A DNA stretch of 64,000 bases from Leminorella richardii (GTDB lineage: Bacteria > Pseudomonadota > Gammaproteobacteria > Enterobacterales > Enterobacteriaceae). This document shows positions 17,475-26,143 of the stretch, piece after piece. The DNA is taken from assembly GCF_900478135.1 (NCBI RefSeq), contig NZ_LS483470.1, forward strand, positions 427,501 through 491,500, written 5' to 3'. Positions within the stretch are counted from its first letter, which is position 1; every line of letters begins with the position of its first letter. The notes under the pieces are model-generated. The model saw only the letters and a list, made by a program, of their open reading frames with translations, was not told the origin of the DNA and ran no database searches. The translations under genes were made by a program, and so were the position numbers.

Positions 17475-19934
17475 TTATGAGGCTTCTGCTTCTTGAGACG
17501 ATTCCCCCAGAGACTGACTAACGCTCTCTATGGTCAGCGTAACCTCAGGCGTCATCAGGTGAGTCAGCATGTCGTACATTGACTGGATGTTCTCTGGAAT
17601 AGCGTCGCCGTGGTCATTGATATAGCCAGCGCTGCGCAGCGTTGCAACCAGAGTAGAGAATACCGCCTTGTCGAAAAACTCCGGCGCGTTGATGCCGTGA
17701 AGCACGGACAGACGCTGGGCAAGCTGGCGACTTTCTTTTTCCAGCACGCCGCGGCTGATGCTCGGGTTATTACGCAGTAGGGATAGCGTAATTGTGTAGC
17801 GTTGGAGGGTTTCTCTTACTCCGGCAGCCAACAGCTGCAGAGGCCTGATTTTGGCCGGATTTAGCACCAACTGGCCGTCTTCGCGCTGTTTGATGAGGCT
17901 CTGACGCAGTAGTTCATTAATGAGCGTTTCGATAACCTGCGGGAGCTCGCTCTCTTCATAGTGCATAAAGAGTTCTGCGCGCAGCAGGGGATAAATGAGA
18001 GAAATTTTGTTAGCAACGTCTTTTCGGGACACGCCGTCATGGTGCATAACGATACTGGCAAGCAGCGATGGCAACACCAGCATGTGGTGAATGTTGTTGC
18101 GGTAGTAAGTCATCAGGACAGCCTGCTCGCGAGGCAGAATAATAATTTCTCCTGCACCGTCCTTCTCAACGTCAAACTTGCTCATCTTAAGCGCGTGAGC
18201 CAGCATTTGCTCCGGCGTATCGCTGGAGACAGTGGCGTCCTGTGCGTAAGGTACGTTGCGCAGAAGCTGAACGTAGCAGTCAAGCTGTTCAAGCAGCTGT
18301 TCACGCGTTAAGGCGCGCTGGCGAGAGGCAAGCAGTGCCGTACAGCACAGGTTCATGGCATTGGCGGCAGCGGCATTGTTAATGTTGGTCATCAGCCGGT
18401 CAGCAATTTGGTTAACCGTTGGAGTCAGCCAGCTTGGGCGAGGCGTTTCGATTGGGTCAATGTACTCTCGCCAGTCAGGAACGTTCTGATTGAGATAGGT
18501 CATCAGGGGAATTGGTTCACCAAAGTTAACGTATCCCATGCCCAGATTCCGCAGCTTGCGCATTGTGCGAACGACCTGCCAGAGGCTCTCTTTTTCCTTC
18601 GTCGCCCCGCGTAGCTCTTTGGCGTAAGTACCTACTTCCATAACGTGTTCATAGCCGATATAGACAGGAACAACGGTAATAGGGCGAGTGCCTCCGCGCA
18701 GCATGGCCTGAATGGTCATCGACAGCGTACCCGTTTTAGGCTCCAACAGACGGCCGGTGCGCGAGCGCCCGCCTTCAACGAAGTACTCTACAGAATAGCC
18801 GCGGCTAAATAGCTCGCCGAGGTATTCACGGAAAACGGTGGAGTAGAGCTTATTGCCTTTGAACGTCCGACGAATAAAGAAGGCGCCCAGGCGGCGGAAA
18901 ATTGGCCCGGCTGGCCAGAAGTTCAGGTTGATGCCTGCGGCGATGTGCGGCGGAACCAGCCCTTGATGATAGAGCACGTAGGAAAGCAGCAGGTAGTCCA
19001 TATGGCTACGATGGCTCGGTGCATAGACAATGCCGTGGCCGTCCTGCGCCAGCCTGCGAACGCGTTCTGCGTTGTGAACCTTAATCCCCTGGTAGAGGCG
19101 GTTCCAGGTCCAACTTAGCACCCTGTCAGTAACGCGTAGGGTTTCATAGGTAAAGTTAGCGGCGATTTCTTCCATCATGTCTACGGCGTTTTGCTGCGCC
19201 TTAGCAATAGGGATCTTCTTGGATGCCGCTTCTTCCTCTACGGCTTTCTCAATGGCCTTAGAGGTTAAAAGCTTATTAAATAGATCCTGGCGAACGGGAA
19301 GCTTAGGGCCGGTGGCGGCAAGCCGCAGACGGGAGAAGTGCATGCGCGCTACGCGAGCCAGCTTCTGGGCAATCGTCTTATCAGTACCGTGTTCGTCAGC
19401 CATGTGGCGGAGCGAAACGATGCGCGAGAAGCGGACAAAGCTATCGCGGCCAAGCCAAAGGATGACGAAGAACTTTTGAATACCGTTAAACAGGCGAAGG
19501 CGAGGCCCGTCGTGAGACTCATGGCCTTCACGGCCGGGAGAGCGACCAAACATCACAGAAACCGGCACCATCTGAATATCCAGAGTGGGGTGATTGCGGT
19601 GCAGATCGAGGTAGTCGTGAAACAGCTTCACTGACTCTTCTTTTGGCGCATAGTAGCTAAAAACGCGCGGGCCATCGTGAATGAATACATAGCGTGGAAG
19701 CAGCTGACCATCTATCTCAAACGGCTCAAGAGGATCGGGTAATTCTTGTGCCAGACACTGGGCGCGCAGCGTTAGCAGGTCTGCCTTTGAGTTATAGGGC
19801 AGAACGTACAGAATTGGGCGAGTGGTATCCAGACCTAAATCGGCCACCGGATCGGTAGGAATACATTTGCTACGAACCAACGTTTTTATAGGAATATTCA
19901 ACAGTTTATAGTAAAGATTTCGCCAACCGGACAT
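17475..19934 (-). CDS. plsB: Glycerol-3-phosphate acyltransferase
   Basis: PlsB acylates position 1 of glycerol 3-phosphate, the first step of phospholipid synthesis, at the inner membrane. The 819-residue product aligns with E. coli PlsB (about 807). Catalytic block I reads HRSHMDYLLLSY (the HX4D motif). It is followed by GAFFIRRTFKGNKLYS, FVEGGRSRTGRLLEPKTG and ITVVPVYIGYEHVMEVGTY, which are acyltransferase blocks II-IV. The start at 19934 begins MSGWRNLYYKLLN as in relatives; the frame is open 37 codons further upstream but that part is not conserved. It is divergent from dgkA, as in E. coli. Confidence 0.97.
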   Translation of the reverse strand: MSGWRNLYYKLLNIPIKTLVRSKCIPTDPVADLGLDTTRPILYVLPYNSKADLLTLRAQCLAQELPDPLEPFEIDGQLLPRYVFIHDGPRVFSYYAPKEESVKLFHDYLDLHRNHPTLDIQMVPVSVMFGRSPGREGHESHDGPRLRLFNGIQKFFVILWLGRDSFVRFSRIVSLRHMADEHGTDKTIAQKLARVARMHFSRLRLAATGPKLPVRQDLFNKLLTSKAIEKAVEEEAASKKIPIAKAQQNAVDMMEEIAANFTYETLRVTDRVLSWTWNRLYQGIKVHNAERVRRLAQDGHGIVYAPSHRSHMDYLLLSYVLYHQGLVPPHIAAGINLNFWPAGPIFRRLGAFFIRRTFKGNKLYSTVFREYLGELFSRGYSVEYFVEGGRSRTGRLLEPKTGTLSMTIQAMLRGGTRPITVVPVYIGYEHVMEVGTYAKELRGATKEKESLWQVVRTMRKLRNLGMGYVNFGEPIPLMTYLNQNVPDWREYIDPIETPRPSWLTPTVNQIADRLMTNINNAAAANAMNLCCTALLASRQRALTREQLLEQLDCYVQLLRNVPYAQDATVSSDTPEQMLAHALKMSKFDVEKDGAGEIIILPREQAVLMTYYRNNIHHMLVLPSLLASIVMHHDGVSRKDVANKISLIYPLLRAELFMHYEESELPQVIETLINELLRQSLIKQREDGQLVLNPAKIRPLQLLAAGVRETLQRYTITLSLLRNNPSISRGVLEKESRQLAQRLSVLHGINAPEFFDKAVFSTLVATLRSAGYINDHGDAIPENIQSMYDMLTHLMTPEVTLTIESVSQSLGESSQEAEAS

Positions 19935-20059
19935 AGATAACGTGTGCCTCTTACTGGATAATGAAACGCAAGAATACCAGAACTGTACGCAATCTGTGAT
20001 GATGTGGTTACTGATAATTGCTAAAATTTGGAAAGAATCTGCCAATCAACGGTGAATAA

Positions 20060-20434
20060 ATGAATCAGGCAACAGGATTGACGCGTATCGTAAAGGCCGC
20101 AGGGTACTCGTGGAAGGGATTATGCGCCGCTTGGCGGCACGAAGCGGCGTTTCGCCAGGAAAGCATTCTGTTTATTGTCGCAGCAGCAGTCGCGTGCTGG
20201 CTCGATGTCTCCCTCGTTGAACGAATTTTGCTAATAGGCTCGGTCGCACTCATGGTGGTCTTTGAACTGCTAAACAGTGCGATAGAGGCCGTTGTCGATC
20301 GCATCGGCAGCGAGCGCCATGAGCTTTCTGGTAGAGCTAAGGATATGGGATCTGCTGCGGTACTGATAGCGGCTCTGATTGCGCTGTTTATCTGGGGCAG
20401 CATACTGTATCAGCACTTCTGGGGAGCTGCCTGA
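20060..20434 (+). CDS. dgkA: Diacylglycerol kinase
   Basis: DgkA phosphorylates diacylglycerol to phosphatidate and so recycles lipid released during osmoregulated periplasmic glucan synthesis. It is a small inner-membrane trimeric enzyme of 124 residues (E. coli 122) with three transmembrane helices. The active-site signature VFELLNSAIEAVVDRIG (about 67-83) and the N-terminal Glu in WRHEAAFRQE are intact. It lies divergently from plsB, separated by 125 bp when the conserved plsB start is used. A short hairpin (gcctgac / gtcaggc) follows the stop without a T run. Confidence 0.97.
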   Translation: MNQATGLTRIVKAAGYSWKGLCAAWRHEAAFRQESILFIVAAAVACWLDVSLVERILLIGSVALMVVFELLNSAIEAVVDRIGSERHELSGRAKDMGSAAVLIAALIALFIWGSILYQHFWGAA

Positions 20435-20459
20435 CTGTCTGTCAGGCGATCAGACGAGT

Positions 20460-20783
20460 TTAGTTGCGAGGGCTACGAGCCGAAGTGTACGCAGTGTGGA
20501 TCATGCGGCGCTTCTGTTCAACCTGCTCCATCAGCCAGCGATAGAGAGGATGGCTGCTGTCGGCCAGATAGTGTATCTGTGTATCGCCCCAGCTTTCATA
20601 TTCAAAGGCCAGTTCGTCTTCGAGGTAATGAAAGCCGATAATGATGCGGGAGTGAAGCCTGCTCCAGTCGCAGTGTTCACAGCCCGCATCTAGCTGCTTT
20701 TTTATGTGCAGCCCCGGTGCTGGAAGGATAAAGTGACGATGGCAGACGGTGCACTGAGACTCTCGCGTTTTGGCATTTATCAC
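20460..20783 (-). CDS. Unknown protein with two CxxC pairs
   Basis: I do not recognise this family. The 107-residue product has CTVCHRH near residue 11 and CEHCDW near residue 35, a likely zinc-ribbon arrangement, and a charged C-terminus. The indicated start is a GTG with only a weak gacgg upstream. The frame stays open about 31 codons further (to 20876), and that stretch reads like protein: REIAINEYIRYGAFITGKKHC. It offers no ATG, GTG or TTG; an aggga lies just before an ATC at 20846. The real start may be non-canonical, or the 5' end may be damaged. It fills the dgkA-lexA interval, where E. coli has no gene. Confidence 0.55.
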   Translation of the reverse strand: MINAKTRESQCTVCHRHFILPAPGLHIKKQLDAGCEHCDWSRLHSRIIIGFHYLEDELAFEYESWGDTQIHYLADSSHPLYRWLMEQVEQKRRMIHTAYTSARSPRN

Positions 20784-20883
20784 GTGAATACCGTCACAGT
20801 GCTTTTTTCCCGTAATAAATGCGCCGTAGCGGATATATTCGTTGATAGCTATTTCCCTGATGAGTATCCGTAGTTTTTATTCT

Positions 20884-21535
20884 GTTATCGTTTATTTATA
20901 AATAAAAAGTAAAGACGACGTGAGTTAAATAATTTACTTAAAACGAGAGGTTCCCCAGATCATTTTTTTGCATTAAACAGTCTTAATGCTTTTAATTCTA
21001 TCGTATTCGCTTTTTTCAAATAAAAAAGAGAGGAGAAAGGGATAAGGCTTTCTCCCCCTGAATTGAAAATGCAATATTTCGTTTATAATGCATCGTTACA
21101 GCACGTAGCGATGTGGCGCCATTTTCCAGCACCATCAGCTGGTTGTCAATTAATTTATAAAGTAAACTATTTCTTTGTGAATAGAGTTTGATTCTGAAAA
21201 AATACAAGATGAAATTCCCCTTTATTTGGCTTTAGGCAGTGCGTCAGTTTGCTATTTTTAAATTTTATGAAATATTCCTTATTGCTTTGGCAAATGACGT
21301 CTTGCTTTATATACATACTTTTTATTAATTAAGTCTTTTGATGCACGATCGAAACGTTAATCATTCGTTATAACAATAGGAAAAAGTACCATTACGTTAT
21401 TTTATGTGCTATTTCCGATGGGGATGGTAAATATAGTTCAAATGAATCATCGTTCCTTTTCTGAGGACTCTTTAGGATGCATTTTTAGATACGCCTCGTA
21501 ATTATGTTGTTTAGTGGTTCCCATATGTCTGATAC
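20884..21535. other. AT-rich intergenic region upstream of lexA
   Basis: About 650 bp, clearly more AT-rich than its neighbours, between the Cys-pair protein and the lexA operators. I see no supported gene. A 63-codon minus-strand frame (21016-21207) has no recognisable motif or ribosome-binding site. Promoter-like AT runs are abundant but none is decisive. Confidence 0.6.
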
Positions 21536-21572
21536 CTGTATATACTCACAGCATTACTGTATAAAAAAACAG
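21536..21572 (+). promoter_or_regulatory. Two SOS boxes (LexA operators) of lexA
   Basis: CTGTATATACTCACAG (21536-21551) and CTGTATAAAAAAACAG (21557-21572) both fit CTGT-N8-ACAG. They are spaced 21 bp centre to centre, as in the E. coli lexA promoter. LexA is therefore autorepressed and induced by DNA damage. Confidence 0.95.
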
Positions 21573-21589
21573 GCTGAAGGAATCGAGAG

Positions 21590-22207
21590 ATGAAAGCATT
21601 AACCGCTAGGCAGCAACAGATCTATGACATGATTCGCGAGCATATTGGTCAGTCCGGTATGCCGCCAACCAGAGCGGAAATTGCCAGAACGCTCGGCTTT
21701 AAGTCCCCTAATGCTGCAGAAGAGCACCTGAAAGCAATGGCGAGAAAGGGCGTTATTGAAATCGTTACTGGTGCTTCCCGAGGGATTCGGCTGTTGATGG
21801 AAGAGGCGGAGGAAGAGACGGGCCTGCCGCTGATTGGGCGAGTTGCCGCAGGGGAACCTCTGCTGGCACAGGAGCATATTGAAAGCCACTACCGCGTCGA
21901 TCCGGCGCTGTTTCGCCCACACGCTGACTTTTTGCTACGGGTTAGCGGTATGTCCATGAAAGACATCGGGATCGTCGATGGCGATCTTTTAGCCGTTCAC
22001 AAGACGCAGGATGTCCGCAACGGGCAGGTTGTGGTTGCGCGCATCGACGATGAAGTCACCGTCAAGCGTCTCAAAAAGCAGGGCAACGTCGTTCAGCTGC
22101 TGCCGGAAAATGAAGAGTTCTCTCCGATTGTAGTTGACCTAAGCGAGCAGAGCCTGACGATCGAAGGCTTAGCCGTTGGCGTTATCCGTAACGGTGATTG
22201 GATGTAA
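21590..22207 (+). CDS. lexA: LexA repressor
   Basis: LexA represses SOS genes and cleaves itself when RecA filaments form. At 205 residues it is three longer than E. coli LexA. The winged helix occupies about 1-70 (recognition segment SPNAAEEHLKAMARKG). The self-cleavage bond is Ala87-Gly88 in RVAAGEP. The catalytic dyad is Ser122 (SGMSMKD) and Lys159 (EVTVKRL), matching E. coli Ser119 and Lys156 after the offset. aagga lies 8 nt before the ATG. A terminator follows directly, and dinF, which is cotranscribed with lexA in E. coli, is absent; convergent zur follows. Confidence 0.98.
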   Translation: MKALTARQQQIYDMIREHIGQSGMPPTRAEIARTLGFKSPNAAEEHLKAMARKGVIEIVTGASRGIRLLMEEAEEETGLPLIGRVAAGEPLLAQEHIESHYRVDPALFRPHADFLLRVSGMSMKDIGIVDGDLLAVHKTQDVRNGQVVVARIDDEVTVKRLKKQGNVVQLLPENEEFSPIVVDLSEQSLTIEGLAVGVIRNGDWM

Positions 22208-22266
22208 GAAATATCAAGCTGACCGATCGAGTACACTGATGCTGCTTCGGTCAGCGCGTTAACGCT

Positions 22267-22292
22267 AAAAGCGCCTTCGGGCGCTTTTTTTA
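22267..22292 (+). terminator. lexA terminator
   Basis: aaaagcgcc, a ttcg tetraloop and ggcgctttttt form a strong short hairpin with a T run, 60 nt after the lexA stop. Confidence 0.94.
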
Positions 22293-22356
22293 CGTGCGGA
22301 GTTTGGGTTCAGTTGTCGAGAGGGGGTAAGCGAGAGCCCTATGGGAGCTAACGGAG

Positions 22357-22812
22357 CTATGCGCTTTGCTTATTGCACTGGCCACAGGTACCGTGCGTTT
22401 CAAGCACGCTGTGCTGAATGGTGAAGCTGCTTTCATCCGCCAGCGACTTAAGCAGTTTGTCTATACCTTTAGCGTGGTGCTCAGCCACCAGTCCACAGCT
22501 GTCGCAGATAAACAGGGCGGAGGTATGCAGCGGTTCACCAACGTGGTGACAAACGACGTAGCTGTTGGTGGACTCAATCTTGTGAATAAAGCCCTGTTCA
22601 AGAAGAAAATCGAGAGCGCGATAAACCGTAGGCGGCTTCGCCTGTGGTTCTGATTCCCGCAGCAGGTCTAGCAGATCGTAAGCGCTGATGGCATTTGGCT
22701 GCTCGGCCATTAGCTGCAAAACCAGCTGACGCTGTGGCGTCAGGCGAACGGCTCGCTGTTCACACAGCTTTTGCGCTTTGGCTAACATTGAGGTGATGTT
22801 AACTGAGACCAT
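22357..22812 (-). CDS. zur: Zinc uptake regulator (Fur family)
   Basis: Zur binds DNA with zinc and represses zinc-uptake genes such as znuABC. The 151-residue protein is shorter than E. coli Zur (171) because the His-rich C-terminal tail is missing. The winged-helix half (QRAVRLTPQRQLVLQL; PPTVYRALDFLLEQGFIHK) and dimer half are intact. The structural zinc-site Cys pairs FICDSCG and GTCGQC and the His-containing VVCHHVGEPLHTSALF segment are present. The ATG has aggaga upstream. The lexA-zur-dusA neighbourhood is as in E. coli without yjbJ and dinF. Confidence 0.95.
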   Translation of the reverse strand: MVSVNITSMLAKAQKLCEQRAVRLTPQRQLVLQLMAEQPNAISAYDLLDLLRESEPQAKPPTVYRALDFLLEQGFIHKIESTNSYVVCHHVGEPLHTSALFICDSCGLVAEHHAKGIDKLLKSLADESSFTIQHSVLETHGTCGQCNKQSA

Positions 22813-23034
22813 CTTACTTCTCTCCTGATAAACAGAAAGCCAATACTACCACGCTAGAGCAAGAACGCCGATAGGGAGCTTTACGCATCCGTGAGCCGTG
22901 TGGGAGAAAGGCGCTTGGCGCTGAGGCTTTATTCGCTTGCTGTGTTACAATTATCGGCCTTTTATGACGCTGCTGTGCTGAAAATAAAGCACAGCAGCGA
23001 CTTTGATAAAACCAAAAGAGTGAATTTTACGTCG

Positions 23035-24018
23035 ATGTCCCAATTTCCTTCTCACCGCTTCTCCGTCGCTCCCATGCTGGACTGGACAGATCGCCACTGC
23101 CGATATTTTCATCGTTTACTCACTCGGCAAACCCTGCTGTATACCGAAATGGTGACGACGGGTGCAATCCTGTTTGGCAAAGGGGACTATCTGGGCTATA
23201 GCCGGGAAGAGCAGCCGGTTGCGCTACAGCTGGGGGGGAGCGATCCCGCGGCGCTAGCAGAGTGCGCGGCGCGGGCAGAGGCTTTGGGCTACAGCGAAAT
23301 CAATTTGAACGCAGGATGCCCGTCCGATCGCGTGCAAAACGGGCGCTTTGGCGCCTGCCTGATGGCGGAGCCTGAACTAGTGGCAGACTGCGTTGCCGCG
23401 ATGAAAGAGGCCGTGACTATACCCGTGACGGTGAAAACCCGAATCGGTATTGACGATAGCGACAGCTATGCCTTTTTACAGCGCTTTATTGAAGTCGTCT
23501 CCCAGCGGGGCGGCTGCCAGAGTTTTACGCTGCACGCGCGTAAAGCTTGGCTATCTGGGCTGAGTCCGAAAGAGAACAGAGAGATCCCTCCTTTGGACTA
23601 TGATCGAGTTTATCGCGTTAAGCAGGAGCTCCCACACTTAACGATCTGCATCAACGGCGGTGTGAAAAGTCTTGAGGAGGCGAAAGGACACCTTGAGCAC
23701 GTTGACGGCGTGATGATGGGGCGAGAGGCCTATCAAAACCCAGGCATTCTTGCCTGCGTTGACAGGGAGCTGTTCGGTGACTGTGCTGAACCGCTTGCTC
23801 CCGCAGCGGCGGTTGAAGCGATGTATCCCTATATTGAAAGCGAGCTGACTAAGGGGACTTACCTTGGGCACATTACTCGACATATGCTGGGGCTGTTTCA
23901 GGGGGTGCCCGGTGCGCGGCAGTTCCGCCGCCATCTGAGTGAAAATGCCCATAAGGCAGGAGCAGACGTTGAGATTCTTCGCCAAGCCCTCGCATTTGTT
24001 TCCGGGAAAGACACGTAG
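23035..24018 (+). CDS. dusA: tRNA-dihydrouridine(20/20a) synthase
   Basis: DusA reduces uridine 20/20a in the tRNA D-loop using FMN and NADPH. The 327-residue form starts MSQFPSHRFSVAPMLDWTDRHCR. Family hallmarks are the FMN barrel start, LNAGCPSDRVQNGRFGACLM with the catalytic Cys, the HARKAWLSGLSPKENREIPP block typical of DusA, and INGGVKSLEEAK plus GREAYQNP for phosphate binding. The ATG at 23035 was chosen because conservation begins there; the frame is open for 48 codons upstream, and a GTG at 23020 is an alternative. Divergent from zur, as in E. coli. A terminator follows. Confidence 0.95.
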   Translation: MSQFPSHRFSVAPMLDWTDRHCRYFHRLLTRQTLLYTEMVTTGAILFGKGDYLGYSREEQPVALQLGGSDPAALAECAARAEALGYSEINLNAGCPSDRVQNGRFGACLMAEPELVADCVAAMKEAVTIPVTVKTRIGIDDSDSYAFLQRFIEVVSQRGGCQSFTLHARKAWLSGLSPKENREIPPLDYDRVYRVKQELPHLTICINGGVKSLEEAKGHLEHVDGVMMGREAYQNPGILACVDRELFGDCAEPLAPAAAVEAMYPYIESELTKGTYLGHITRHMLGLFQGVPGARQFRRHLSENAHKAGADVEILRQALAFVSGKDT

Positions 24019-24033
24019 CGGCAGCGAATCGAT

Positions 24034-24068
24034 AAAAGAAAGGCGACCGCGCGGTCGCCTTTCTTGTT
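24034..24068. terminator. Terminator between dusA and the aldo/keto reductase gene
   Basis: The stem agaaaggcgaccgc / gcggtcgcctttct is almost perfect with no real loop, and T-rich sequence follows on the plus strand. It can serve both convergent transcripts. Confidence 0.9.
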
Positions 24069-24079
24069 TTTATTGACCG

Positions 24080-25051
24080 CTATTCGTGCCCGGCCAGCTC
24101 TCTGGGGCGATAGGGGGCTTCCAGTATAGCAATCTCTTCATCGGTCAGAGTGATAGACAGTGAAGCGATAGCATCGTCAAGGTGATGAGGCTTGGACGCG
24201 CCGACGATCGGTGCCGTAATGCCCGGCTTGCTGTGAACCCAGGCCATCGCTACCTGTGCCATAGGAATACCGCGCGCGCTTGCAACCTGTTCAACGGCAG
24301 CGACCAGCTCGTCTTCCTCTTCCTGATGGTTGTACCACGAATGTGCCGGAGCATCGGTTGCCGCACGCACGGTGGCATTCTTCCTTGAGCCCGTTAGGAC
24401 GCCTCGAGCCAGAGGCGACCAAGGCGTAACGGCGATTCCCATTTCCCGGCACAGCGGCAGCATTTCCCGCTCTTCTTCACGGTAAATCAGGTTATAGTGA
24501 TTTTGCATGGAGACAAAGCGCGCCATCCCGTGGCGTTCCTGAAGATCCAACATGCGCATAAACTGCCATGAGTGCATCGAAGAGGCGCCGATATAGCGCG
24601 CTTTTCCCGAGCGAACCACGGTGTCTAATGCGTCAATTGTCTCTTCGATAGGGGTTTCTGGATCGAATCGATGAATAATATAGAGATCGATATAGTCAGT
24701 ACCCAAACGCTTTAGCGAATTGTCGATACTGGCAAGGATATGCTTGCGCGACAGGCCGCGATCGTTTGGGCTGTCGCTCATTGGGTTAAACACCTTAGTG
24801 GCGATAACCACGTCGTCCCTAGGTACCATCTTGAGCAGCGTATTGCCCAGCACCTCTTCGCTGGCGCCTTTGGAGTACATATCGGCGGTGTCGAAAAAAT
24901 TAATGCCGAGATCCAGCGCCTTTTTAATAAAGGGGCGAGTCTGTTCCTCGTTTAGCACCCACTCACGCCACTGCGGGCTGCCGTAGGTCATGCAGCCCAA
25001 ACAGATGGGGGATACCTTAAGGCCAGTTGAACCAAATCGTACGTATTTCAT
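24080..25051 (-). CDS. Aldo/keto reductase (YajO-like)
   Basis: A cytoplasmic NADPH-dependent reductase of 323 residues, matching E. coli YajO (324). The AKR tetrad is visible: Asp and Tyr in FFDTADMYSKG, Lys in IATKVF, His in YIIHRFD. The cofactor-binding end segment is GITAPIVGASKPHHLDDAIAS. Substrates of this subgroup are poorly defined; YajO has been linked to xylose and thiamine-related chemistry only loosely. The start is the ATG at 25051, preceded by aggaga. It overlaps the stop of the upstream merR-type gene by 4 nt (ATGA), so the two are translationally coupled. Confidence 0.92.
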   Translation of the reverse strand: MKYVRFGSTGLKVSPICLGCMTYGSPQWREWVLNEEQTRPFIKKALDLGINFFDTADMYSKGASEEVLGNTLLKMVPRDDVVIATKVFNPMSDSPNDRGLSRKHILASIDNSLKRLGTDYIDLYIIHRFDPETPIEETIDALDTVVRSGKARYIGASSMHSWQFMRMLDLQERHGMARFVSMQNHYNLIYREEEREMLPLCREMGIAVTPWSPLARGVLTGSRKNATVRAATDAPAHSWYNHQEEEDELVAAVEQVASARGIPMAQVAMAWVHSKPGITAPIVGASKPHHLDDAIASLSITLTDEEIAILEAPYRPRELAGHE

Positions 25052-25425
25052 TGGGGATCTCCTGCTGTGTCTGACATAGGGAAAGAGCAATAGCCCTCGA
25101 TCTTTTTATCCAGTACGGCGAGGCAGCTTTCCAGCTCAAGAATACGGGCGCGAACCACGTCACGGTGCGCTTCCAAAAGCGCTCGGCGCTCATGTTGAGT
25201 GTTGTCTCCTTCGGCAACGAGCGTCACATAGTGCTGCATTTGGCGCAGAGGCATGCCAGTTGTTCTCATCTTGCCGAGAAAATCCAGCCTTTGAAGCGTC
25301 GCGTCATCATAGTCGCGCTGCCCGCTGGCATCGCGATAAATCGGTGGCAGCAGGCCGATGCGCTCGTAGTAGCGCAATGTGTGTGGCGTCAGCCTGACCT
25401 TTTTTGCCAATGTGCCGATTTTCAT
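25048..25425 (-). CDS. MerR-family transcriptional regulator
   Basis: A 125-residue regulator with the MerR winged helix (MKIGTLAKKVRLTPHTLRYYERIGLL), the GQRDYDDATLQRLDFLGKMR wing, and a long dimerisation helix (about 80-115). The C-terminal effector part is short, with a single Cys (GYCSF), so it is not a typical metal sensor. It belongs to the AdhR/NmlR-like class that controls oxidoreductases under aldehyde or electrophile stress; this is inference. It forms an operon with the downstream reductase and lies under an autoregulated promoter with a 19-bp spacer. Confidence 0.92.
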   Translation of the reverse strand: MKIGTLAKKVRLTPHTLRYYERIGLLPPIYRDASGQRDYDDATLQRLDFLGKMRTTGMPLRQMQHYVTLVAEGDNTQHERRALLEAHRDVVRARILELESCLAVLDKKIEGYCSFPMSDTAGDPQ

Positions 25426-25457
25426 AGGAAATTGCCTTCTCGTCTCTGGGATGAATA

Positions 25458-25488
25458 ACTCTAAGGGTTAGAGTACGCTCTAAGTCAA
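25458..25488 (-). promoter_or_regulatory. MerR-type promoter with 19-bp spacer and palindromic operator
   Basis: On the minus strand TTGACT (-35, 25488-25483) and TAGAGT (-10, 25463-25458) are 19 bp apart. The over-long spacer is typical of promoters that MerR proteins remodel. Within the spacer lies the perfect inverted repeat TTAGAG-N4-CTCTAA (25468-25483). The -10 itself belongs to a second palindrome, ACTCTAA ggg TTAGAGT (25458-25474). Control of the merR-reductase operon by its own regulator is strongly suggested. Confidence 0.82.
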
Positions 25489-25558
25489 GAAAGAAAATGA
25501 TTCTTTAAGAAAGGAGAAAAAAGGCCGCTCGAAAGGTGCCTGCGGCCTCTAACTAACA

Positions 25559-26050
25559 TCAGTAAATCGTTACCAGAACGTGGCTGCCGTCTTTCCGGCA
25601 CTGCTGATAAAAATGGAGAAGCTGGTCTAGCGACTGAGTCAGTTCACTGAACAGCGCTTCGCTATCTTCCGAGAGCCAGATATTTGGGTAAATGTCTTCT
25701 TCATTGAGGCGGCTGGGAGAAAACTCACTCTTGAGCTGCGCTCTGTCAATGCTGCTCAGGGCGCGAATAATCTCTTCCAGCTCGTTGTGCCCCGTTGCGG
25801 CAATAAAGGTTTCATCATCGATAACGTGAACGCCGACAACGGCATCGCTAAGCGGATCCCCTTCTAACGGCTCACTGGCAGAGACGCCCGTCAGGATAAA
25901 GTGCAGGCCGTCCCACATTTTATCCAGATCCAGCGTCGGGTTTTTTTCTTCCAGCGCGTCAATTTCATCGACTATCGGTTCGTCGCCTAAGTCAATCAGT
26001 CGGTTGAGCTCGTCTTCACTGACGGCGATATAGCGGGCAAGCATACCCAT
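25559..26050 (-). CDS. YfbM-like DUF1877 protein
   Basis: A 163-residue acidic cytoplasmic protein that matches E. coli YfbM (167) in the start MGMLARYIAVSEDELNRL, in DKMWDGLHFILTGVSA and in RLNEEDIYPNIW. DUF1877 proteins have no established biochemical function; the fold is a small alpha/beta domain. It is flanked by genes on the same strand (qorA upstream, the merR unit downstream) with gaps of about 90 and 130 bp, so operon membership is uncertain. Confidence 0.85.
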   Translation of the reverse strand: MGMLARYIAVSEDELNRLIDLGDEPIVDEIDALEEKNPTLDLDKMWDGLHFILTGVSASEPLEGDPLSDAVVGVHVIDDETFIAATGHNELEEIIRALSSIDRAQLKSEFSPSRLNEEDIYPNIWLSEDSEALFSELTQSLDQLLHFYQQCRKDGSHVLVTIY

Positions 26051-26143
26051 AGGAACTCTCTCTTCTTAGTTTAGTTAACCCATGATTTGGTTAATTCATG
26101 ATAAAGCAGCGCCGGAGATTTGGCATCTTCGGCGCGTGGAACA

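Noticed and set aside
21016..21207. 63-codon minus-strand frame upstream of lexA
   Set aside because: AT-rich, no ribosome-binding site, no motif; length is within chance expectation.
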